Shown: positions 17,379-25,484 of the stretch, piece by piece
Position numbering within the stretch: the first letter of the stretch is position 1
Layout of the letters: each line of letters starts with the position of its first letter
Assembly: GCF_004348995.1 (NCBI RefSeq)
Contig: NZ_SMKQ01000012.1
Span: 22,977-86,976, forward strand
Direction of reading: 5' to 3'
DNA: 64,000 nucleotides
DNA from: Nonomuraea terrae
Lineage (GTDB): Bacteria; Actinomycetota; Actinomycetes; Streptosporangiales; Streptosporangiaceae
Translations under genes and position numbers: made by a program
The notes under the pieces: generated by a model
Database searches by the model: none
What the model was told of the DNA's origin: nothing
What the model saw: only the letters and a program-made list of their open reading frames with translations

Positions 17379-17996
17379 TCACCAGTCGTCCAGCCCGTCT
17401 GGGTCATAGGAGTAGTCCAGCGAGATTCCGGGTCGGATCTTGTGGAGGTCGGCCCGGCCCATCCGCAGCACCTCGAGTCTTACGCCGTGGTGCGCCCAGT
17501 CGAAGTCATCGACGACTGTCATTCCGAGACGTTTGGCAACAGCGAGGCTGCCGGCGTTCTGCGCCGGCGCCGCAACGAAGACCTCATCGACGTCGGCGGT
17601 AAGAAATGCCTGGTGTGCCAGAGCATGCCCAATCTGGCCAGCCACACCGTGGCCACGGGCCTCGGGCCGCAGATGCCACCCCATCACAAGCTGGGGATCG
17701 CGCGGACTGAAGGGAAGCAGAGTCGCGCCGCCGAGGAGCCGGCCGTCGTCAGTCGCCTCCACTGCCCACAGACCCTGTGGCACAGGACTCCGTGACGACT
17801 GCAGCTCCCAGTCTCCCAACAACTCCCGCATCTCGGCGAGGTCACGCACAGGCTGTCGCCTGCCGATCGCCTTGGCAATTCTCGGGTCCCCGTAGATCTC
17901 GAACGCCCCTTGGGCATCTTCGGCAGACCAGGACCGCAAGATGAGGGTCGGAGTGACGATGCGCTCAGGCTCGATGGAGACGTGATGGTCGTCCAT
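17379..17996 (-). CDS. GNAT acetyltransferase, RimJ/RimL-like
   Basis: A 205-residue GNAT protein. It starts with the typical TPTLILRSWSAEDAQGAFEI segment, then WAVEATDDGRLLGGATL and the acetyl-CoA loop RPEARGHGVAGQIG, followed by NAGSLAVAKRLGM, which is a hallmark of the RimJ/RimL group acting on protein N-termini or small amines. ATG 17996 lies 4 bases after the stop of the upstream GNAT gene, so the two form an operon driven from the 18352-18540 region. Substrate unknown. Confidence 0.85.
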   Translation of the reverse strand: MDDHHVSIEPERIVTPTLILRSWSAEDAQGAFEIYGDPRIAKAIGRRQPVRDLAEMRELLGDWELQSSRSPVPQGLWAVEATDDGRLLGGATLLPFSPRDPQLVMGWHLRPEARGHGVAGQIGHALAHQAFLTADVDEVFVAAPAQNAGSLAVAKRLGMTVVDDFDWAHHGVRLEVLRMGRADLHKIRPGISLDYSYDPDGLDDW

Positions 17997-18000
17997 GATG

Positions 18001-18351
18001 TCAGCGCCCGCTGTTCGCGTCTCGTGCGGTGCGGGTGGCGGTGAAGGCCGAGCGGCTGGTGTCGACGGTGTCGTTCCACCCGGGATGGGCCCGGGCGTAG
18101 TCGGCAGCAAACCCGCAAGAGAAGCCAACCTTGGTCCGACTCCGGCTGAGGTCTTCCAGGGCATGGCGGGCCAGCGCCGAGGCGATGCCCCGATGCCGTT
18201 GGTCTGGGTCCACGTACGAGTGGGTGCGCGTGACCCGTCCGCCGGGCGTCTCGTAAGCCAGCGTGCCGTCGGCCCGGCCATCGGTCAGCGCCTCGTGGAG
18301 GCGGGTGGTCTCGTCCTTGCGCACCTCAACGGCGGCTGGTGATGGCTCCAT
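18001..18351 (-). CDS. Small GNAT acetyltransferase (PF14542 type)
   Basis: A 116-residue one-domain GNAT. The core reads VTRTHSYVDPDQRHRGIASA with the acetyl-CoA loop RHRGIA, then GFSCGFAADYARAHPGWND, matching the CPFV..YxxxHP pattern of the family. ATG 18351 follows AGAAGAG. It is divergent from another PF14542 gene at 18541; both face the region with boxes at 18416 and 18478. The following gene is a RimJ-like GNAT. Confidence 0.8.
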   Translation of the reverse strand: MEPSPAAVEVRKDETTRLHEALTDGRADGTLAYETPGGRVTRTHSYVDPDQRHRGIASALARHALEDLSRSRTKVGFSCGFAADYARAHPGWNDTVDTSRSAFTATRTARDANSGR

Positions 18352-18415
18352 GTTCTCTTCTCACCTCGTCAGTCTTCGGTCGGTGGCCCGAGCAGCCTTC
18401 CTCAAGGGCACCAAC

Positions 18416-18429
18416 GGACTATCAAGTCC
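18416..18429. promoter_or_regulatory. GGACTA-type box GGACTATCAAGTCC
   Basis: Arms GGACTA and AAGTCC with one mismatch to the TAGTCC half-site. It lies 64 bases before the leftward GNAT start at 18351. Confidence 0.45.
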
Positions 18430-18477
18430 AACGTATGCTACTCAGGCCGTGCCTACGAGAATATAGACGCCGTAACT

Positions 18478-18491
18478 GGACTTAATAGTCC
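18478..18491. promoter_or_regulatory. GGACTA-type box GGACTTAATAGTCC
   Basis: Arms GGACTT and TAGTCC with one mismatch to consensus. It lies 49 bases before the rightward GNAT start at 18541. Together with the box at 18416 it flanks the divergent promoter region. Confidence 0.5.
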
Positions 18492-18540
18492 GCTCAGAGT
18501 GTAGTGCGCGGTGTAACTACACGTTGGAAAGGGTGAGCCG

Positions 18541-18909
18541 ATGAGCAGCGAAGAACAGGTGCCGGTAACCGAGGCGCTGATGGACAACACCGATCAAGGC
18601 CGCTTTGAGCTCCACCGCGACGGCGACCTGGTCGGCTGGCTCTACTACACCCACCTGAAGCCCAACCGGTATGCCCTATTGCACACCGAGGTGGAGTCGA
18701 GTCATCGACACCAGGGCGTGGCGGGCGCGATGGTGCGGCAAGTGCTCGACGAGATCCGTGCCCGCGCAGGCACGATCACCGCTATCTGCCCCTTTGTGGC
18801 CGACTACCTCGCGCGAACGACCACATATGCCGATCTGATCGACGCCCGACACCCCGGCTACTCCGATCGTGCTGCTGCCGAGTCAGCGCGCGAGAAGGGC
18901 GGCGGCTGA
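18541..18909 (+). CDS. Small GNAT acetyltransferase (PF14542 type)
   Basis: A 122-residue one-domain GNAT. HTEVESSHRHQGVAGAMVRQ holds the acetyl-CoA loop RHQGVA; ITAICPFVADYLARTTTYAD and DARHPGY give the family's C-terminal pattern. ATG 18541 follows GGAAAGGG. A GGACTA box at 18478 precedes it, placing it in the proposed TetR regulon. Its substrate is unknown. It resembles the proteins at 4793 and 18001. Confidence 0.85.
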   Translation: MSSEEQVPVTEALMDNTDQGRFELHRDGDLVGWLYYTHLKPNRYALLHTEVESSHRHQGVAGAMVRQVLDEIRARAGTITAICPFVADYLARTTTYADLIDARHPGYSDRAAAESAREKGGG

Positions 18910-19194
18910 GACCACCAGACCGCGCCGCGCAGCAGCGCCGTCGCGGTCCTGCCGGGGCGCAGCACGCTGCTGCTCTACACCGACGGCCTGGTGGAAGTGC
19001 CCGGTGAGCACCTCGACATAGGGCCGGAACGACTGCGCCGCAGCGGCGCTCGTCTGGCCCGCGAGCCCCTCGAGGCCTTCTGCGACAAGCTGCTCACCCT
19101 GCCACCCATGCCGTGCAAGGACGACATCGCCATGATCGCCGTGCGACTGCCCGGCATTCTGAGCCCCACGGCTCCGGAAGCGGGGTGTCAATAA
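18910..19194 (+). pseudogene. C-terminal fragment of a SpoIIE-type phosphatase
   Basis: Directly after the GNAT stop and in the same frame, the sequence reads LPGRSTLLLYTDGLVEVPGE and later CKDDIAMIAVRLP. These are the TDGL(V/I)E and DDIALLAVR motifs at the end of PP2C/SpoIIE phosphatases, which regulate anti-sigma networks in actinobacteria. The N-terminal sensor and most of the catalytic domain are missing and there is no start codon with a ribosome site. It is a truncated relic. Confidence 0.75.
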
Positions 19195-19269
19195 CGCTCG
19201 TGCCGTCTTTCCGCGAACCTGCCCAGCGACTCGCTCGTTATCTTGAGTTGTCAAGCGAACTGGCTGGCG

Positions 19270-19400
19270 ATGACTGCCGGGCCATGATCTTTGACGGTGG
19301 AGATTGCCCGGCGGGCCGAACTCGTCGAAGGCGAAGGTCCGCTCGGAGCGGTGCATCAGGGCGTACTCCATCCAACCGGCACGAACCCGGTGATCGTTTC
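19270..19400 (-). pseudogene. Possible IS630-type transposase fragment
   Basis: On the minus strand one frame reads MEYALMHRSERTFAFDEFGP, resembling the second-Asp block (FDEFGP) of IS630-family transposases. Only this short block is recognisable. Family assignment is from motif memory. Confidence 0.35.
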
Positions 19401-19411
19401 CGGTCACAGCA

Positions 19412-20497
19412 CTAGAGCGAAGTGTCTTCGGCTGGGAACGGGCGGACGGTGTCGCGGACGACGATGTGGGTGCCGAGCATCACGTGGTCGGCCACGCCCG
19501 ACTTGGTGCGCTTGTGTTCGAGCGCCATGCGTACGGCGGTGCGGCCCAGCTCCTCGTGCGGCACGTGGACGGTGGTGAGGTCGATGTCGGCGGCCGTGGG
19601 CAGGTCGTCGAAGCCCACCATGGAAACGTCGTCGGGGATGCGCAGCCCGTGCTCGCGCAGCGCCTGGCGGGCGCCGGCGGCGATGAGGTCGTTGCCGGCG
19701 AAGACGGCGGTGAAGTCGCGCGGCCCCGCGTCGAGCCGCTCGCGGATCATGCGGTAGCCCTCGTGACGCTCCATCGTGCCGTCCATCTCCAGGCCGGGGT
19801 CGTGGGGCACGTGGAAGTCGGCCAGGGCCTTGCGGTAGCCGGCGATGCGGCTGTCGGGGGTGGTGTAGCCCTCGCGCCGGCCGAGAAAGAGGATGCGCCG
19901 GTGGCCGGCCGACAGCAGATGGCTGGTGATGGCGTGGGCGCCGCCGGTGTTGTCGTACTCGATGACGAGGGCGGGCACGTCGGGGCCCAGCGCGGGGCGC
20001 CCGCACAGGACGAGCTGCGAGCCCGCGAGGGCGAGCGCTCGGGCGTATTCGGCCATGCGCTCGCGGTAGGCGTCGTCGTTGACGACGTTGCCGACGAGGA
20101 TCACGCATTCGGCCTGTTCCTGCCGCATGAGTTGGACCGTGGCGAGCTCGCGCTCGGGGTCGCCACCGGTGGTGCCGACGATGCAGAGCTTGCCTTCGAG
20201 CGCGGCCTGCGTCTGGACGCCCTGTGCGACGTGGGCGTAGTGGGGCGAGACGACGGAGTTGACGATGATGGCGACGCTGCGACTGCTCGCGCCGGCCAGG
20301 CCGCGGGCGTTGGCGTTGGCCACGTAGTCGAGCTCGCGGACCGCCCGCATGACCTTGCTACGGGTGGCGGGGGCGCTGGGGTAGGTGCCGGACAGGATCC
20401 GCGACACGGTGGCGACGGACACGCCGGCGTGCGCCGCCACGTCGCGGATCGTGGTCGGCCGCCGCCCTTCGTCGTCGGACACCGCACGCCGAGCCAT
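19412..20497 (-). CDS. LacI-family repressor of the rhamnogalacturonan-type locus
   Basis: A 361-residue LacI/GalR regulator. The N-terminal helix-turn-helix is TTIRDVAAHAGVSVATVSRI with the hinge ARGLAG, followed by a periplasmic-binding-protein-like sensor (VAIIVNSVVSPHYAHVAQGV, FAGNDLIAAGARQALREHG, VSMVGFDD). ATG 20497 has GGTGGAGG upstream. It is divergent from the lyase gene at 20769. GTAARCSGYTTAC-like sites lie in the shared region, and related sites appear before the transporter and dehydrogenase, so it likely represses all of them until an oligosaccharide signal binds. Confidence 0.92.
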   Translation of the reverse strand: MARRAVSDDEGRRPTTIRDVAAHAGVSVATVSRILSGTYPSAPATRSKVMRAVRELDYVANANARGLAGASSRSVAIIVNSVVSPHYAHVAQGVQTQAALEGKLCIVGTTGGDPERELATVQLMRQEQAECVILVGNVVNDDAYRERMAEYARALALAGSQLVLCGRPALGPDVPALVIEYDNTGGAHAITSHLLSAGHRRILFLGRREGYTTPDSRIAGYRKALADFHVPHDPGLEMDGTMERHEGYRMIRERLDAGPRDFTAVFAGNDLIAAGARQALREHGLRIPDDVSMVGFDDLPTAADIDLTTVHVPHEELGRTAVRMALEHKRTKSGVADHVMLGTHIVVRDTVRPFPAEDTSL

Positions 20498-20527
20498 CCC
20501 GCCTCCACCTGACACTCGACTTCACTG

Positions 20528-20540
20528 GTAAACCGCTTAC
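20528..20540. promoter_or_regulatory. LacI-type operator GTAAACCGCTTAC
   Basis: A near-perfect 13-base palindrome centred on CG, 31 bases upstream of the lacI-family start at 20497. It fits autoregulation. Confidence 0.55.
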
Positions 20541-20669
20541 ACGCGATGCTGTCGCTGTCTGACGTACCTCTTCGACACTGTACATGTGCTCAAAGCCGAT
20601 GAGGAGCCACATCGGAATGGTCTGGGGCAGGACACCTGTGGAAACGCATTCTGCGACTCACTGATCCTC

Positions 20670-20722
20670 TTGACAGTTCGATCACGTCATGCTGCCATCG
20701 GCGTTAGGTAAACGGTTAAACA
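20670..20722 (+). promoter_or_regulatory. Promoter -35 and LacI-type operator before the lyase gene
   Basis: TTGACA at 20670-20675 is a good -35 element. The site GGTAAACGGTTAAAC at 20707-20721 lies where transcription should begin, and shares the AAACGGTT core with the sites at 29093 and 29225. A clear -10 was not identified. Confidence 0.5.
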
Positions 20723-20768
20723 CGTGGCCGTTCCCACCGCGTTACGCCAACCCCGAGTGGAGCCCCCC

Positions 20769-23489
20769 ATGGCGATGATGTCCCGACGGAACCTGCTCTT
20801 GAGCGCGGCGGCGGTCGGCGCCGCCGGGCAGATCGGCTGGTCCTCGAAACAGGCGCATGCCGAGGTCACCCGACCGGCCCGGGCGAGCGGCCTCCTCCAG
20901 GACGGCGTCCAGCTCACGTGGCTGGAGGGCGGCGCGCCGCGGCAGCTCGCCGGCGGATCCACGTGGGGGGTGGCGTGGCCGAAGGGCACCGTGCCCAAGG
21001 AGCAGGCCTTCGCGTTGCGCACCGCCGCCGGGCAGCAGGTGCCCGTCCAGACGTGGGCCACCGCGTACTGGCCGGACGGGTCGCTCAAGTGGACGGCGCA
21101 CGCCATCGGCCCGGAGGTCCCCCCAGCCGAGCAGTACGTGCTCACGGCCGGCGCTCCCGCCGCGCCGGTGACGGCCGTGACGGTCAAGGACGGCCGGAAC
21201 GAGGTCGAGGTGGACACCGGCGTCATCCGGTGCCGGATCCCGAAGAAGGGCGACCAGCTGGTGAGCTCCATCCGGCGCGGCGACACCGAGATCGCCCGCG
21301 GCGGCGAGCTGGTCTGCCTGCGCCAGGACGATCCCGGCGACGACGAGGGCGGCTCGGGGAAGACGGAGAAGTTCACCGGCCGGACGGGCAAGGTGACGGT
21401 CGAGCAGTCGGGCCCGGTCCGCGCGGTGGTCAAGATCGAGGGCGAGCACCGGCACGGCAACCGGTCGTGGCTGCCGTTCACCGTGCGGCTGTACTTCTAC
21501 GCCGGCGGCGACGGCATCCGCGCGGTGCACAGCTTCGTGTACGACGGCGACGCGAACGAGGACTTCATCCGCGGCCTGGGCATCCGCTTCGAGGTGCCGA
21601 TGCGCGACGAGCTGTACAACCGGCACGTACGGTTCGCCGGCCGGGGCGACGGCGTGCTGTCCGAGGCGGTGCGCGGCATCACCGGGCTGCGCCGCGACCC
21701 TGGTGCGGCGGTCCGCCAGGCGCAGGTCGCCGGGCAGGCCACCCCGCCGGTGGAGACGTGGGACACCCGGGTCAGCTCCCGGCTGCACCTGATCCCGGCT
21801 TTCGGCGACTACTCGCTGCGCCAGCTCAGCGCGGACGGCTTCCAGATCCGCAAACGCACCAAGGCCGGGCACAGCTGGATCCCCGTCGACGCCGGCGGGC
21901 AGGCCTCCGGCCTGGGGTACGTCGGCAGCCCGAGCGGCGGCTTCGCGTTCGGCATGCGCAATTTCTGGCAGCTGCACCCCACCCAGCTCGACATCCGCGG
22001 CGCGGCAGGAGAGAAGGCGGAGGTGACGGTGTGGCTCTGGTCGCCCGAGGCCGGTCCGATGGACCTGCGCTTCTACCATGACGGCCTCGGCCAGGACACC
22101 TACGCCGAGCAGCTCGAAGGGCTGGAGATCACGTACGAGGACTACGAGCCGGGCTTCGGCACCCCGTACGGCATCGCGCGGACGACGGAGCTGATGTTCT
22201 GGGCCTTGGAGGCCACCCCCGCCGCCGCACGCGTCGCGGAGCTGGCGGCGGCCGTGCGCACGCCGCCGCTGGTCGTCGCCCCGCCCGCGCACCTGCACGC
22301 GGCCGGGGTGTTCGGCGACTGGGTGCCGTTGGACCGCTCCTCCCCTGCCAAGGCGCTGATCGAGGACCGCCTGGACCTGTTGTTCGACTACCACAGCAAG
22401 CAGGTCGACCAGCGTTCGTGGTACGGCTTCTGGGACTACGGCGACATCATGCACAGCTACGACGAGGACCGGCACGTCTGGCGCTACGACGTCGGCGGCT
22501 ACGCCTGGGACAACTCCGAGCTGTCCACCGACCTGTGGCTGTGGTACCACTACCTGCGCACCGGCCGGGCGGAGGCGTTCCGCTTCGCCGAGGCGATGAC
22601 CCGCCACACGGGCGAGGTCGATGTCTACCACCTGGGCGAGTGGCGTGACCTGGGGACGCGGCACGGCGTGCAGCACTGGGGCGACAGCGCCAAGCAGGCC
22701 CGCATCAGCAACGCCGGCTACCGGCGCTTCCTCTACTTCCTGACGGCCGACGAGCGGATCGGCGACCTGCTGCACGACCTGGTCGACTCCGACAAGGCGT
22801 TCCTCGTGCTCGACCCCCTTCGCAAGCTGCGCACCGAGCCGTACGAGCCTGACCCGCACGCCCTCCTGGTCGGCACCGGGACGGACTGGAGCGGCCTCGC
22901 GCTCGCCTGGCTGACCGAGTGGGAGCGCGGCGGTGACCCCGTCGCCAAGGAGAAGCTGCTCAACAGCATGCGCACCATCGCGGCGATGCCGAACGGCTTC
23001 GTCCGCGGCAGCGGCCTGTACGACATCGACGACGGCACCTTCCGGCCGGACGAGACCGCGGTCAGCGTGGGCTCGCTCAGCGCGGTGTTCGGGCTGGTCG
23101 AGGTGTGCAGCGAGCTCATCGGCCTGACGGGTGACGAGGCGTTCACCCGGGCGTGGCTGCAGTACTGCCGCCTGTACAACGGCACCGCAGAAGAGCAGCG
23201 CGCCGAGACGGGGCAGTCGTTCGGCAGCCAGAACCTGCGTCAGGCCCACTCCAGGCTCACCGCCTACGCCGCCGTCAAGCTCGGGGACGACGACCTGGCC
23301 GCGCGGGCGTGGCGGGAGTTCGACACCGGCCACGCCGGCTACCCGAAGAACCACACGTTCGAGTCCGTACGGATCGAGGGCTCGAAGGTGCTCAAGCCGG
23401 TGGAGGAGGCGAACCTTTCGACCAACGCCTCCGCGCAGTATGGCCTGGCCGCCATCCAGTGCCTCGCCCTCATCGGCGACAAGCGGTAG
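20769..23489 (+). CDS. Exported PcRGLX/YetA-like rhamnogalacturonan lyase family protein
   Basis: A 906-residue secreted protein. A Tat-type signal starts MAMMSRRNLLLSAAAVGAAG. After it comes the N-terminal RIFT-barrel segment (LTWLEGGAPRQLAGGSTWGV, then VPVQTWATAYWPDGSLKWTA), characteristic of the PcRGLX/YetA family (PL26 exo-rhamnogalacturonan lyases), followed by a central sandwich and an alpha/alpha-barrel from about residue 470 (WDYGDIMHSYDED, YAWDNSELSTDLWLW). ATG 20769 follows GTGGAG; an upstream GTG 20724 is in frame but would bury the Tat signal. It leads a two-gene unit with DUF2264 and is under LacI control. Activity is inferred. Confidence 0.85.
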   Translation: MAMMSRRNLLLSAAAVGAAGQIGWSSKQAHAEVTRPARASGLLQDGVQLTWLEGGAPRQLAGGSTWGVAWPKGTVPKEQAFALRTAAGQQVPVQTWATAYWPDGSLKWTAHAIGPEVPPAEQYVLTAGAPAAPVTAVTVKDGRNEVEVDTGVIRCRIPKKGDQLVSSIRRGDTEIARGGELVCLRQDDPGDDEGGSGKTEKFTGRTGKVTVEQSGPVRAVVKIEGEHRHGNRSWLPFTVRLYFYAGGDGIRAVHSFVYDGDANEDFIRGLGIRFEVPMRDELYNRHVRFAGRGDGVLSEAVRGITGLRRDPGAAVRQAQVAGQATPPVETWDTRVSSRLHLIPAFGDYSLRQLSADGFQIRKRTKAGHSWIPVDAGGQASGLGYVGSPSGGFAFGMRNFWQLHPTQLDIRGAAGEKAEVTVWLWSPEAGPMDLRFYHDGLGQDTYAEQLEGLEITYEDYEPGFGTPYGIARTTELMFWALEATPAAARVAELAAAVRTPPLVVAPPAHLHAAGVFGDWVPLDRSSPAKALIEDRLDLLFDYHSKQVDQRSWYGFWDYGDIMHSYDEDRHVWRYDVGGYAWDNSELSTDLWLWYHYLRTGRAEAFRFAEAMTRHTGEVDVYHLGEWRDLGTRHGVQHWGDSAKQARISNAGYRRFLYFLTADERIGDLLHDLVDSDKAFLVLDPLRKLRTEPYEPDPHALLVGTGTDWSGLALAWLTEWERGGDPVAKEKLLNSMRTIAAMPNGFVRGSGLYDIDDGTFRPDETAVSVGSLSAVFGLVEVCSELIGLTGDEAFTRAWLQYCRLYNGTAEEQRAETGQSFGSQNLRQAHSRLTAYAAVKLGDDDLAARAWREFDTGHAGYPKNHTFESVRIEGSKVLKPVEEANLSTNASAQYGLAAIQCLALIGDKR

Positions 23490-23576
23490 GAGGAGGGCGG
23501 CCCGACTACGTCCACGGCGCGGGCATGATCGAGCTGCGCCGGCCGAACACGAGAAGCTGATCCCAGGAGCCCCGCC

Positions 23577-25442
23577 ATGCCACTGCGCCTCCCCCCACCC
23601 GACGAACGACTGTCCGGCCACACCGGCTGGACCCGGACGCACTGGGAGGCCATGGCGGATCACCTGCTGGACTCCGTGCTGCCGTACGCCACCGACGGCT
23701 TCGCCCAGTTCCGCCTGCCGGGCAGGGCGAGCCGGTCGGGGCCGGTGAGCGACGGGCTGGAGGGTTTCGCCCGCACGTTCCTGCTGGCCGCCTTCCGCAT
23801 CGCCGGCGCGGGCGGCGACGTGCCGGCTGCGCTGCTGGAGCGCTACGCCGCCGGCCTGGCCGCCGGGAGCGACCCCGCGCACCCGTACGCCTGGCCGGCG
23901 CTGACCGACATGTCGCAGCAGCTCGTCGAGGCGGCCTCGGTGGCGCTGGCGCTGCACGAGACCCGCCCCTGGCTGTTCGACCGGCTGCCCTCGGCAGAGC
24001 GGGAGCGGGTGGTGGCGTGGCTGGCCGGGTTCGTCGGCCGGCGCACGCCGGACAACAACTGGGTGCTGTTCCGGGTGATCGTCGAGCAGTTCCTGGCGGA
24101 GGTGGGCGGGCCGTACGAACCGGGCGAGATCACCGGCGGGCTGGAGCGGATCGAGGACTGGTACGCCGGCGACGGCTGGTACTCCGACGGCAAGGGCAAG
24201 AACTTCGACTACTACGGCGGGTGGGCGCTGCATCTGTACCCGTCGCTGTGGGCGCGGATGGCCGGCGACACCGCCCGCCAGGAGGTGTACGCGACGCGGC
24301 TGCGCCGCTTCCTGGAGCAGTACCAGCACTTCTTCGCCGCCGACGGCGGGCCGGTGCACCAGGGGCGCTCGCTCACCTACCGGTTCGCCACGGTGGCGCC
24401 GCTGTGGCTGGGGGTGCTGACCGGTGCCTCTCCCCTGCCGCCCGGCCGGACCCGGCGCATCGCCGGCGGTGTGTTGCGTCACTTCGCCGAGCGCGGGGTG
24501 CCGGACGAGCGCGGCCTGCTCACCCTCGGCTGGTACGGCCCGTTCCGGCCCATCGCGCAGGACTACTCGGGCCCGGCGTCGCCGTACTGGGCGAGCAAGG
24601 CGTTCCTGGGCCTGCTCCTGCCTGCCGACCACCCCGTCTGGACGGACCCGGAGGAGGCGGCGCCGGTCGAGCTGGCCGACCAGGCGCTCACCATGCCGGC
24701 GCCCGGCTGGCTGCTGCACGCCACCCGCGCCGACGGCGTCGTACGGCTCGTCAACCACGGCAGCGACCGCGACCGCGTCCAGGACCCGAACGGGCCGCCC
24801 GATCCTCACTACCTCAAGCTCGCCTACACCAGCCACACCGGGCCCGAGCTCGGGGATAAGGCACAGGGTGTGGACAACCACCTGGCCGTCATCGCCCCCG
24901 ACGGGACGGCCTCGCTCAGGCGGCGCATCGAGCCTCTGGCGGTGTCCGACCGGTTCGCCGCTTCGGCCTACCGGGACGGCCCCGTCAGGGTGGTCACCGC
25001 CTCGGTGGTCGACGGCGCCGCGGAGATCAGGATCCATCAGGTCACGGCCCCCGCCGGGCACCGGGTGCGCGACGGCGGACACGCCCTGGCCGCCGACGTC
25101 CCACTCGGCCTGCGGCAAGGCGACGGCGTCGCGCTGGCCCTGCGTCCGGACGGGCTGAGCAGCGCCGTTCGCGCCTTGCACGGCTACACCGGCTCGGGGC
25201 TGATGACGGCGCAGGGGGCCAACGCCTTCGGCGCGCACTCGGCCACGCCGTACGTCATCGCCGGCGCGCACCCCGGCGGCACCGCGATCTACGTCAGCCT
25301 GGTACGGCTCGCGCGGACGGCGCAGGAGCCGCCCTCGCCGGGCGTGCGGGTCGAGGGTGACGTGGTCGTCCTGGCCCTGCCCGGCGGAGAGACGGTGACG
25401 GTCCGCCTGGGCGACGTCCCCGGGTGCGAACGCCGTCGATGA
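23577..25442 (+). CDS. DUF2264 protein, pectin-utilisation type
   Basis: A 621-residue cytoplasmic protein whose first 350 residues match DUF2264 (PF10022): GWTRTHWEAMADHLLDSVLP, PVSDGLEGFARTFLLAAFRI, DNNWVLFRVIVEQFL and DWYAGDGWYSDGKGKNFDYY. The family has an alpha/alpha-barrel shape, is common next to rhamnogalacturonan genes, and is suspected to be a glycoside hydrolase or lyase, with no proven reaction that I know. ATG 23577 follows CCAGGAG. It ends face to face with the transporter operon, with a terminator hairpin between. Confidence 0.85.
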   Translation: MPLRLPPPDERLSGHTGWTRTHWEAMADHLLDSVLPYATDGFAQFRLPGRASRSGPVSDGLEGFARTFLLAAFRIAGAGGDVPAALLERYAAGLAAGSDPAHPYAWPALTDMSQQLVEAASVALALHETRPWLFDRLPSAERERVVAWLAGFVGRRTPDNNWVLFRVIVEQFLAEVGGPYEPGEITGGLERIEDWYAGDGWYSDGKGKNFDYYGGWALHLYPSLWARMAGDTARQEVYATRLRRFLEQYQHFFAADGGPVHQGRSLTYRFATVAPLWLGVLTGASPLPPGRTRRIAGGVLRHFAERGVPDERGLLTLGWYGPFRPIAQDYSGPASPYWASKAFLGLLLPADHPVWTDPEEAAPVELADQALTMPAPGWLLHATRADGVVRLVNHGSDRDRVQDPNGPPDPHYLKLAYTSHTGPELGDKAQGVDNHLAVIAPDGTASLRRRIEPLAVSDRFAASAYRDGPVRVVTASVVDGAAEIRIHQVTAPAGHRVRDGGHALAADVPLGLRQGDGVALALRPDGLSSAVRALHGYTGSGLMTAQGANAFGAHSATPYVIAGAHPGGTAIYVSLVRLARTAQEPPSPGVRVEGDVVVLALPGGETVTVRLGDVPGCERRR

Positions 25443-25446
25443 CCGG

Positions 25447-25476
25447 GGCTTCGGCGGCGGGCAGGCCACCGAAGCC
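25447..25476. terminator. Bidirectional hairpin between convergent genes
   Basis: GGCTTCGG (25447-25454) pairs with CCGAAGCC (25469-25476), extended by two more pairs across one mismatch. It sits in the 42-base gap between the convergent DUF2264 and binding-protein genes. Confidence 0.7.
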
Positions 25477-25484
25477 GTCAGGGG

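Noticed and set aside
20742..25469. A 1575-codon open frame on the minus strand opposite the lyase and DUF2264 genes
   Set aside because: It is antisense to two genes with clear family motifs; its product is low-complexity, rich in Arg, Gly and Val, as expected from GC-rich codon bias.
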